From: Dryomyza anilis
Lineage: Eukaryota; Arthropoda; Insecta; Diptera; Dryomyzidae
Direction of reading: 5' to 3'
DNA: 64,000 nucleotides
Assembly: GCA_951804985.1 (NCBI GenBank)
Contig: OX638130.1
Span: 128,291,593 to 128,355,592, forward strand
The notes below the pieces were generated by a model that was not told where the DNA came from, did not search any database, and saw nothing but the letters and a program-made list of their open reading frames with translations. Position 1 is the stretch's first letter, and the number at the start of each line of letters is the position of its first letter. This document shows, piece after piece, positions 27,701 to 39,700 of this stretch. Made by a program: the position numbers and the translations under genes.

Positions 27701-30700
27701 ACCATTGAGCAGTTTTTGAAAATTATAAACTTGATTAAAAAAATAAAAAAAAATCATTGATTAAATTTCATCGATTTAATGAACAAATTTGTAATATTCA
27801 GAAATGAAATTTATTAGCATTGAAAAGTTTTTGAATAATATGATTATTAATATTTTAATAATATTTTTCAAGATATTAATATGATGAACAATCATTTATA
27901 GATTTAGCAAATTTGAAATATTCAGAAATTGTTTTTATTGGCAAATGTCCTTATTTATTAACGAATTTATATTTTTTAAAATTTATAATTTTGATGTACA
28001 ACAAGTCATTGATGAAAAATCATCGAATTAATGAATATTTTTATAATATTCAGCCATAGCTGTTATTCACATTAAAAAGTTATTGAATAAATTGATATTT
28101 TTACGTCACATTATTATGAACCATTTATTGATTTATCAAATTTAATATATTCAGAAATGGTTTTTATTAGCAAAAGTCTTATATATTAACGAATTTGTAT
28201 TTCATAATTTTGATGTACAACAGGTCATTGATGAAAAATCATCGAATTAATGAACAATTTTATAATATTCAGCAGTAGCTGTTATTTGCATGGAATAGTT
28301 TTTGAATAATTTTATTTTTTACAATACATTATTATGATGAACAACCATTTATTGATTCACAAAATCATCGAATTAATGAACAAGTTCATAACATTGCAAA
28401 AGGGTTTAAAAAAGTTGCTCGATTAATAAGGATTTAAAAAAAAATGCGTTGAAGTAAAACATAATTTTGATAAACAATGAATGGTTATTAATGAAAAATT
28501 CATCGAGTTAATGAACAAATTCATATTATTAAAAATTAACCGTAATATTTTAAAAATCACATTTTTTTATTTTGGCCTTAAACACTCGGGAGGAATGTTC
28601 GAAATGGGAATAATAATCGACTTTTAAATTGAAAGTGTTTCAGGCTTGGCATGAATGAACATTTCTTGTACAATATGCTTTTTAACTTCAGAATATCTAT
28701 TTTTTGTTGTTATCAATATTAATAAAATATGTTGTTGCTGTGTACCGTAAATGGTATGGTATATGATATACAATATCAAAAGGTTTATTAGACGAACAAT
28801 CTTTAGAAGCAGTACAAAAAGAAGGGAAAAATTAATTAAGAATGATACAGAAAAAGACATAAAGAACAGAAAAAGGACTCCCAAAGTAAAAAATAATTGT
28901 AGCAACTATTTGTAGTCAGCTCAAAATTATTATTATCATTTTTTTATGGTTGCTCTTAGTTATTACTGCTTTTGAAACCTAAAAAGAATAGTTTAAAAAA
29001 TCTACTTTATGGCAACACTTTGTTCTACTTTTTTTTCTACTTACACATTTTACACACTATAACCAGTAGATTTCACAAACTCTTCTCTACGTTTTACAGG
29101 ATCCCGATGCCTCCTTCGACATCAACGGCAATGACTCGGACCCCACGCCACAGGACAATGGCGACAACAAACACGGCACCAGGTGCGCCGGCGAAGTGGC
29201 CGCGGTTGCGTTTAATAATTACTGTGGCGTTGGAGTGGCTTACAACTCAAGCATTGGTGGTAAGTACCAGCCAGACGGACGGACGGATGGACGATTTTAC
29301 ACACACCGAACACGACTTATAACATAGTGACACACATAATGGCGCTTCCAACACTTTAAGACTTAAGCCCACTGTGCGGCGCACACTGGTCGAAGGGGCC
29401 TGTGCAATAAAGCCAAAGCCTGACAATGACTTTGGCTTTACCACAATTTGCTGCGTAGCTAAGCCAGCCGAACAGTTAGCAAAACTAATGAGACTTTCGC
29501 AAACAACCCCTTCGTATTCTGCACGGAATCCTTTAGGATTTGTAGACGATCGCAATGCGTTATAATCCCCAAGTTTCTATAAATTTCTGGCAACACCAAG
29601 AGTATTTGCAACACTGTTGGTCGCCATCTTTGAACCAACGGTATAAGCGCCCGCCAATAATTGAGGTTAAGCACAAACATCGATCGACGCATTGGCTGGC
29701 GGTTCTGTGTGCGCTGCAGTGATGCCAGATTGTGCAAATGTTTGCTAAGCCACTCAAAGTTTATTTGTGCGCAATTCTCCATTTATATTTTAAGGAAAAG
29801 AAAATTTAAAAATTTAAGAAATGTAGCTGTAAAAATTGGCGCTGCGAATGATAGCCCATTTAAATAGCGGCCAATTAAATAATACCTTGAAAATTAATTA
29901 TAAAAAAAAAAGAATAAAAATTATATTTTTTTAATAAACTTTTAAATTTTTCACTAAGAATTCAAATTTTCAATAAAAATTCAAATTACATTAGAAAATC
30001 AATTTTTCATTAGAAAATAAAATGTTCACTATAAATTAAAATGTTCACTTAAAAATTAAAATTTTCAATAAAAATTGAGTTTTTTACTAAAATTTCAATT
30101 TATTACTAAAAATTAAATTTTTCACTAAAAATTTAAATTTTAACTAATAATTTATATTCCATTCAACATTCATCAAACATTTTAATTTTCATTAAAAAAT
30201 TAATCAAGTACTCAAAAAAATGAAACTCATAAAATTTTGGATATCATTTGATATTTTGAGGTTTATTTAATTTTTGGGTGTTTTTTCATTTGTGAATTAT
30301 TTCGTAGTGCCCAAAAATATGCCCCAATTTTACTCGATCATTACTTATGCGCCACAGCTTAATGCAGACAAAGACGTTTTTAGCCCAATGTGGCCACAAT
30401 GCGAGAGCAATTGCCTTGAAAGCAGCCGCAGCAGCAACATACGCGTCTTGTGTGCCCCAAAAAAAGCGAAAAAATGTCATAAAGCAGCAGCACTTTTTCG
30501 TCTTCCACATTTTTACGACATAAATGGCAGCAAAATTCATGTCAAAGCGTCCACAAAAAAAAGAAACGAAATGGCTTCAGCGTCCTTGGCATGTTTGCAG
30601 CCTTTTAAGTCACTTCTTTCGGCCTTTCTGCTTTCGACCATGTTTCGCTTACTGCCGCCGCTTGGGTCCTGGGAATAATGTGTCAATATTTTAAAAGTTT

Positions 30701-33700
30701 CACGCACAAACACACAGCACGTACCACGTACTACCTACCACCCACATCACAAACCCTACCCAGTTGAAGTCCTTTTGCAACGCCACAGTGTCCTGTGTTG
30801 CGCTGAAAGCAAACAAAACGCTTCACTTGCCACATGTCGCATCCTTGGGGGCTCTTTATAAGGAAACGACGCCGTCTAAGCAGCGACTTAAGCCATCATG
30901 ATGAAATTGAAACCCTTTTTCATGCGGTTGTTCTGTGCTCTCCGATGTTTGCGTTCTTTTGTAGCGCTCAATTTTTATTCAATACATTGTAGTTCATCGT
31001 GCGGTATCGGGTATTATTAGGTCTGATAAAGCCTGCGGCGTGTTTTTCGAGAGTCCCCAATGATAGGTGGTGGTGCTTGGTTGTAAAGCACTTCAAAAGA
31101 CAATTTAGTCAACATATTACAAATTAATATTGTAAAATAGAATGGAAAGAAATTCCAAAATAACGTTAAGCTCTATTTAAAATAGAGGAATATTTAAAAA
31201 AATAGACATTATTTAAAATCTAAACGTTGCTCATGTTTCATGCCATTTTATTAAATACAGCAGAAAGAATATAAAATAAGATTTGTGATAGAGAACCCTT
31301 TTTTGGTGATGGTGAATCCAACTAATGGAATAAATTCTTTCATAAACAATTACTTTATTCACACCCAGTTGATATTCGTTTCGAATTCTATTTTGTCCGA
31401 TTCTACCGAATTCCGTTAAATATTTAACAAAATTCAGTTGAATATTTAACCGAATTCGGTTGAATATTTAACCGAATTCGGTTAAATTGACAAAAAAAAA
31501 AAAAATCACTAAAAATTCAATATTTAGCTAAAAATTCAAAATTTTCTCTAAATATAAAAATGTTCACTATAAATTCAATTTTTCACCAAAAATTTAAATT
31601 TTCACTAAAAATTAAAATTTTCACTAAAAATTAAAATTTTCACTAAAAATTGAAATTTTCTCTAAAAATTAAAATGTTCACTAAAAATTAAAATTTTCAC
31701 TATAAATTAAAACTTTCACTAAAAATTAAAATTTACACTACAAATTAAATTTTTTACTAAAAATTCAAATTTTCACTAAAATTTCAATTTTTCACTAAAA
31801 ATTCAATTTTTCACTAAAAATTCAATTTTTTACTAAAAATTCAATTTTTCACTAAAAATTCAATTTTTCACTAATAATTCAATTTTTCACTAAAAATTCA
31901 ATTTTTCAATTAAAAATTCAATTTTTCACTAAAAATTAAATTTTTCACTAAAAATTCAATTTTTCACTAAAAATTAAATTTTTCACTAAAAATTCAATTT
32001 TTCACTAAAAATTCTATTTTTCATTAAAAATTCTATTTTTCATTAAAAATTCTATTTTTCATTAAAAATTCTATTTTTCATTAAAAATTCAGTTTTTCAC
32101 TAAAATTCAATTTTTAATTAAAAGTTCCATTTGGCAATACTCATTAAATTTATCAATAAAAATTTAAATTTTTCACTAAAATTTTAATTTTTTATTAAAA
32201 ATCCAAAATATGAATTTTCACAAAAAAATTAATTAAAAATTTCAGTATTCATTAAAAAAACGTTTTGGAAATTTCGCGCAGTTGTTTCTTTCCACATATT
32301 TCGCACATAATTTGCCAAGTTGTCCCGCCCGTCTACTTTGTAATTTTCATTCGGTTATTTAATCCATTGCATTACATCATATGCTTGGATTCAAATAGCT
32401 TAATAACCAGGCACACACAACGAAATTAACACAGAAAAAAAGACCGAATACCGGTTGACCAACACTGTTTTTCGTGCAGTTCACTGAGCTGCATTGACTT
32501 TAAATACTAACGCATAATGATGCTGATGATGGTGATGATGATTGCAACAAAAAAAAAACAGGCTACATATTTTCAAAAGGGACCTTTGATCCAACCCGGT
32601 CGACCGCCTGTTGCCCATTGTCAGGCGGCACAGTAGAGGAGGCACCGGAGAGAGGTGGTTGAAACGAGACGCATTGGAAGTAATTAATTTATTACGGCAA
32701 TTTGATGCCTGGTTAAATGCACGATTGTGTTGTTATTGTTGATGATGTTGCTGCTGCTGCTGCTACTAGTGGTTTTTTGCAACAATTTGACACTGACAGC
32801 AACACAATGTTGCTGCAGTAGTTGTTAGTGCTTTTTAACGTGTTACAACAACATATTTAACATTTTTTTTGTTTGTTATTTTTTATAATTTAAAATGCTG
32901 TTGTATGTCCTGTTCTGTCCTTTTGATTTAACGTCACATGTGGCAGTGTCGCCATTTTAATTTGTTGGTTTTTCAGTTGTTTGTTGTATTCGGCGGACAT
33001 TTTGCAGCTGTCACTCGTTTTGCCATTTATTAATTGAAAATTGAAAATTTTTCAGCCGCTATTGTTTTTGTTGCGGTCTGCTTTTATTTATAAATTTAAT
33101 TTGTGCTCTTTTTTTTTGTTTATTTTAACAATTTTGATTAAAATGCATTATACTGCTTAAATTACATTACTCGAAATGCCATTAAATCAAGCATTTTATA
33201 AAACTTTACAGTGTAATATTAAAAAAATGTAAAATTAGTATGAAATTCAATTTTGGTAATGTCATCTTTTGCTGTCAATTGTAACAAAGGCCACCGCAAA
33301 AACCACAAACACCAATAATATCAGCTCAATTAATTCACCGCATACGTTATGTTGAAATGCAGGCATTTTTTATAACCTTTAACCCTACTCGCGAATACCC
33401 TTTATAGCCACCAACATAGTGCGAATATTGTCAGTTGATACTTGCTGCTCAAAATCTGCACTTTGAAACAATTACCTCATATCCTTGCGCATATCCTGCA
33501 CATACACGCACTTAATACACTCGACAATCTTTACTTACTTTTTTCACGATTTCTTTATTTTTTTTTTTTTTTTGTTTAATATTTAATCACTCTTTTCTCA
33601 CACACTCTTTTCACCCCCAACTCTTTCCGCAGGCGTTCGCATGCTCGATGGCAAAGTCAACGATGTCGTCGAAGCGCAGGCACTCAGCTTAAACCCATCA

Positions 33701-36700
33701 CACATCGACATCTATAGCGCCTCGTGGGGCCCCGAGGACGATGGCTCCACCGTCGATGGTCCGGGGCCGTTGGCCAGGCGCGCCTTCATCTATGGCGTTA
33801 CCAGCGGGCGACAGGGCAAAGGCTCGATTTTCGTCTGGGCATCCGGCAATGGCGGTCGCTACACGGACTCGTGCAATTGTGACGGCTACACGAATTCCAT
33901 TTTCACTCTCTCCATATCGAGTGCAACGCAAGGCGGGTGAGTTGACGCGCTGATGTTGACAGACAGACAGACAGGCTGAAGACTGAAGGACCACAGAGTA
34001 TTATGTGGGACAAGTGCGGTGTTTATTGATAGGACTCTGCGCTGGGCCGTCAGTGCTATTCGTGTTTAATGAGTAAATTATTCTTTCAGCGAGACAATTT
34101 GACGGATGGGCATTTTTAAAGAATTAAATTTAATATTTTTCTGATTTTTTTAAAGGATAAAGCGACAATTTAAAGAACCCTTTGTGTTGTATATAAAATA
34201 AATCAAAAAACTTGTATAACTTAATTAAAAATATGATTAAAAGGAGATTAAATCACATGGAGAATTTTGAATTAGTGATATTTGATTTAGTTAAATTAGT
34301 AAGAACTATCAAATGTATATGTGTGAAGAATATCAAATTAAACACGTTTGCCGTGAAAAGTATAGACCAAGGTTTCGAATTTAGAAAATAACTGGAAATT
34401 TGGAAATTTTTATTCTAGAAAAAAATTTTCGCACTCCTTTTTTTGCGAATTTAATTTTTTATTATTATTTTTTTTTTTGTTGAATTTTATTTTCGAAAAC
34501 ATTTTTTTTTTTAATATTCAGTACAATAAATTTGAAACATCACTTCGATGAATATAACCATAAAATCTTAGATTTTTTTTTTTAATTGTTCATAATAATT
34601 ATAAATGTGTTGAACTAATATTTTTTTTCAAATTAAATTAATTGATGGAATTTTTTTCTTTACGAATTTTTCAAAAAAAAAATGTTTTTAGAAAATAAAT
34701 CGCTGTTGTTGTAGGAAAGAAATTTATTCTAAAAAAAAAAATTAAAAAAAAAATGTTTGGAAAAAAATAAGTTGTCCGAAAAAAAATTTCGAAAAAAAAA
34801 GTTTGTCCGAAAAAAAATTTGGTCCGAAATTTTTGTTTCGAAAAAAAAATGTTTGAAAAAAATGTCTCCATTTATCAAAAAAAAATATATATATTTTTCG
34901 AAAAAAAGTTTGACCGAAAAAAAAATTGTCCGAAATATTTTTTTTTCAAAAAAAAAAGTGTCTCTATACCGTTCTCGCCTTCTCTTGCCTGTAACAAACG
35001 GTTTACCAAAGGGAATGTACCCAAGACAAAATTTCTATTATTTTTGAGAAATATTTCAGTCATATTTACAGCAAACACACAGATAAAATATAAGCTTGTG
35101 GGAAGCGTATGACATATAAAAATTCAAATTTTATAGCTTTTTAAAGGTATATTCTCGCCTTATGTTGTGAACGGACAGAAAACAGACAGCATTTGATACA
35201 AACACCGCATTTGTCTGCTTAAGATCTTTCAAAAATATGTTTTAAAACTACCTTGAATCTGCCAAATATTTTTTTTTTTGGGTAAACTTTCAATTTTAGT
35301 ATAAGATATATACAAAATTTTGTAAATAGTAATGACTTATTTATCAATTAAAAGCAAACGTTTTAGTTTTAAAAATATGAAAGTAAAATATTTTTCTTTT
35401 CAAGTATCACTTTTTAAATATCACTCTTTAAAACCCACACAAATTCATTTTAAATCAATATTTCGATTAGTGAAAATCATCATCAACTACACCCAATGAC
35501 TCATTGAAATAGCATAAAATATACCTCATAAAATATGCAAAATATTGCACTCAAATAATTATCTATTGAAATTGAAAAAGGACTCCGTTATTTTAGATTA
35601 TTTTACAATTTACTTTTTTTTACATTTTCCAATTGTTTCACCACCAATTAAACTTTGTATAGCCTAATTCAATTAGCGGCGTGAAAACCGCTTCCAAAAA
35701 AAAACGAAATGATGATTTATGTGGTGGCAAAATATTTATTTCCAATAATTTGAAAAGTTTAATACATCACTTCATATTTTTGGTTTGCATTTATAAATGA
35801 TGTTTTTTAATTTGTACAGTTTTAGTAGCAAGTTTTCATAATTATTTCTTATTTATATAATCAAATGTGTTGAAATTTAAATATATCAAAATTAAAATAA
35901 ATATTATATACAATTTGATTAGCATTTATAGTTTAGCAAAAAAATCGACATTGAAACAAATTATACAGTCTTGGACTGTAAAATTAGTGGAATATATCTA
36001 TAATTATGAATACAATAAAAAAAGTAAAAATTTTGATCTATATAGTCCTATACACAATTTGGTGTCGTAAAATGGGCAACTATTAAAAATAAATAAAAAG
36101 AGAAAACATATCGGAAATTCGAAATTGGGCTTAACTCAAACCCTGGCGAAATTGACGACATTTTCGGAATTAACGCCATAAATGAATCCAATAAAACTTA
36201 TATGTCGAACAGTGTAATTGATAAAACAATTCTAGATTAGAATAAATATTTTCTATTTTCAAACCATTGCGATTTTTTTTTCTTGGACGTTTTTTTTTTT
36301 ATTTCTTAACATTTTTGGAAAATTATTTCTGAAGTCCTATGAGGGGATTCAAACACTGTAATATATGAAATATTAATAATAATCAGGCTGTTTGAACCTA
36401 CATAACACAATTCTTTAGTCCCACTTATGTATTCGCCGTCTTCAAAATATGTTTCTTTCCAAGTTCTCATATTTTCCCTAATTTTTGTTTTAATTAATAC
36501 TTATACCATTCTCCTTGATTTCAGCTTTAAGCCCTGGTACCTCGAAGAGTGCTCCTCCACCCTGGCAACCACCTACAGTTCCGGCACACCCGGTCACGAC
36601 AAGAGCGTCGCCACCGTCGACATGGACGGCCGCCTGCGCCCTGACCACATTTGCACCGTTGAACACACCGGCACCTCTGCATCAGCACCACTAGCTGCGG

Positions 36701-39700
36701 GCATTTGCGCTCTTGCTCTCGAAGCCAACCCCAATCTAACATGGCGCGACATGCAGTATCTGGTAGTAATCACATCACGTCCAGAGCCCCTTGAGAAAGA
36801 GAGCGGCTGGATCATTAACGGCGTCAAACGCAAGTACAGCCACAAATTCGGCTATGGCCTGATGGACGCCGGCGCCATGGTCGGCCTCGCGGAGCAGTGG
36901 ACCACAGTGCCACCACAACACATCTGCAAATCACGCGAAAACAATGAGGATCGCAAGATCGACGGCACGTACGGCTACACACTGGCAACGCACATGGACG
37001 TCAATGGCTGCGCCGGCACCATCAACGAGGTGCGTCATCTGGAGCACGTGCAGTGCCGCATTACGTTGCGTTTCTTCCCTCGTGGCAATTTGCGCATTTT
37101 ACTGACATCGCCCATGGGCACCACCAGCACTTTGCTCTTCGAGCGACCACGTGACATCGTCAAGTCGAACTTCGACGACTGGCCATTCCTCTCGGTACAC
37201 TTTTGGGGCGAGAAGGCGGAGGGTCGCTGGACACTACAGGTTATAAATGGTGGCAGACGACGAGTCAATCAGCCCGGTATCTTGTCCAAGTGGCAACTGA
37301 TCTTCTACGGCACCGCACAGCAGCCGGTGCGTCTAAAGGGCGGTCTGCAGGAGCAGTCACGACGCGGACCCGGCATCAATCCGTACACGTATCCGACAGA
37401 ATCCGATTTGGCGCAGGCGAACGGTGAGGGTGGTGGTTTCTACGGCAGCGATCAGTACTCTGGGTTCCTCAACTATCAGAATCTTTTTACGGGCGCCGGT
37501 TCTAATCCGGAGGTGGCGGTAGCGACCGTCGACGGACATAATATACCGACGCCGCAGCGGCAGAATGTAATGGCGGACTCGAACAACAAGTTGGTGTTGC
37601 ACGATTGCGATCCGGAGTGCGATACGCAGGGTTGCTATGGGCGTGGGCCGACGCAGTGCGTCGCCTGTAAGCATTATCGATTGGATAAGTAAGTATTGGA
37701 AAATTTAATTTCATCTAATATGAATAAAATCATCAGTATTATAAACAAATTATATATTACTAAATATTCATGTCTACCCTAATAGGGTAGATTTTTACTA
37801 TGGTAAGGTTCAAAAACTTTGATAATCTGATGACTTTTGTATTTTTCCACATTTCCCTTAAGTACTGGAAGCCTCTATCTTATAAGTGGTTAAAAATTTG
37901 AATTAAAACTTCGAAAATTAAACTTTTCAATAACCAAACTAATAAATATTACAAAATCAAATCAAAGAATTGTACATATTAAAATCGTGTATTCCCCTAT
38001 TACATGAGTTTAAAATTGAAATGTTGTTCTTATTCATAAATAAAAATGGTTCCTTACAATTCAAAATCTAACAAATCATTCTACCGCACATCATATTGAT
38101 AAATTCAATTCATCAAACCATGATTAATTGTATTGAAGAACCGTTCATAACATTAATGACGATATTAATGTAATGAATGCGATCATAAATATGATGAACG
38201 TTTGGTAACTGTCGAAAAAGTGTTCTTCAATATGATGAATTGTATGTGAAGCAGAGACGGGACTTTGTAATTGAGAATTGATTTTGAATTGAATTGAGCA
38301 AAACAAATTCTATTTCAAAAATAAAAAATTAGAATTGAAGCAAAGTAATTCACTTCAAAAAAAATATAAATAAATTTGAAATTTTATTTCAATTCAAATT
38401 TGTTTTGAAATAAATTGAGCAAAGTATTTCAAATTAAAAAAATTTGAATTATAAATACTCAATTCAACTTATTGCTTAGAAATACTCAATGCCATCAAAA
38501 AATTTATGAATTGAATTGATTTGAATTTATTTGAATTAATTTGAGTTATAGCAGAGCGCCCTGCAGTAAAAGTTCAAGTGGTGATAATTTCCATGTGAAA
38601 TTCACACTTCGGTTGAATTTGTTCCAATGTATACAGATTCACATCCTGATGCGTCTTTGGAACTTTTGTGGACGAATCTGTTCCAATAGGATTACAGAAG
38701 CACCTAAGTGCGTAATTGGAACTTTTTTTGAATGAATCCGTTCCAGTGGGATTACACAAGCACCCAAGTGCGTAAGTGGAACTTTTTTGGATGAATCTGT
38801 TCCAGTGGGATTACAGAAGCACCCAACTGCGTGAAACCAATTTCTCCAAAAAATGTCCAATGACGCAGTTGGGTTCTGGCCAAATCCCAATGAAACCTAT
38901 TTGTCAAAAAAAAAAATGTCTAATGACGCAGTTAGGTTCTGGCCAAATCCCAATGGAACCAATTTGTCAAAAAAAATGTCCAATGACGCAAGCGAGTTCT
39001 GGCCAAATCCCAATGGAACCAATTAGTCCAAAAAAATGTCGAATGACGTAAGCGGGTTCTGGCCAAATCCCAATTGAATCAATTTGTCCAAAAAAATGTC
39101 CAATGACGCAGTTAGGTTCTGGCCAAATCCCAATGGAACCAATTGGTCAAAAAAAATGTTCAATGACGCAGTTAGGTTCTGGCCAATTCCCAATGTAAGC
39201 AATTCGTCAAAAAAAAATGTCCAATGTCGCAGTGGGTTTTGGCCAAATCCAAAATATGTCTCAATGACGGTCCTAGATGAGTATCTGGTCCAACATGAAG
39301 GGACTCACCCAAAAAAATAATCTGTGGCTAATTGGTGCAGATTCAACAAAAAAAAACGTCGAATGATCCACCTGGATGCGAATCTATGCCCCTAAAAACA
39401 GATTCAAATATGTTGGCCCGGGTGCAACAGATTTACCGAAAAATATCCTTTGATGCATCTGGATGTAATTCTGTGCGATAGAAATACATTCAGGCCGAAA
39501 TGTGGTGCATGCCACTTCAATATCAATGCTTTGTATTTTAAATAGAATTGATCAATTCCAATTCATGTTTGTTGAATTGAAATTGATCAATGCCAATTTA
39601 TAAAATTTGAATTGAATTGAATAAAAGTATTTCACTTCAAATTTTTTTGAATTGGAATTTGTTTACTCAATTCAAATGAAATGTTTTTCGAATTGAAATA

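Larger units (their letters stand above)
13799..29099 (+). other. Fur2 intron 3 (15.3 kb)
   Basis: A repeat-dense intron. In order: a second 19-bp array inside an ~80-bp direct repeat (13944-14392), MITE D copy 2, MITE E, a degenerate R1 trace (about 16340-16500), the 8-bp array (18527-19362), GC-moderate stretches with CAG/CAA triplets (about 19430-20870 and 21360-22560), MITE D copy 3, a 20-bp x4 repeat, an R1 cluster with foldback, and a degenerate ~220-250-bp tandem repeat (27640-28530). I recognise no gene in it; the stretches between named features are plain AT-rich DNA. Confidence 0.85.
29260..33632 (+). other. Fur2 intron 4 (4.4 kb)
   Basis: 29330-29870 is moderately GC-rich with overlapping short ORFs on both strands and no recognisable protein. 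Two 19-bp arrays follow (29930-30190, 31500-32230). 30290-30900 is GC-moderate without a recognisable product. A 22-bp repeat lies at 31395-31490. A GC-rich patch at 32580-32680 has the perfect stem CCGCCTG/CAGGCGG (32604-32610 and 32622-32628). No gene is supported. Confidence 0.8.
33937..36524 (+). other. Fur2 intron 5 (2.6 kb)
   Basis: It contains T/A-run low-complexity DNA (about 34390-34970) and one reverse R1 copy (about 35027-35285). The remainder is plain AT-rich sequence. Phe- and Lys-rich ORFs at 34670-35112 come from the homopolymer runs. Confidence 0.85.

Noticed and set aside
29459..29782. Minus-strand 107-residue ORF in a GC-moderate part of intron 4
   Set aside because: Overlapping ORFs of similar length exist in other frames, no domain is recognisable, and there is no splice or promoter support. 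An unknown nested gene cannot be fully excluded.
30274..30678. Plus-strand 134-residue ORF in intron 4
   Set aside because: Composition is irregular, no domain is seen, and an antisense ORF overlaps it; most likely chance.
34671..35112. Lys- or Phe-rich ORFs on both strands
   Set aside because: They derive from A/T homopolymer runs; no start context, codon bias or homology supports them.
38574..39320. Overlapping ORFs on both strands with N-P-x-G-T-x-x-S-K-K repeats
   Set aside because: They follow the inverted ~60-bp arrays of the hAT-like element; the same motif from both strands reflects the palindromic DNA.
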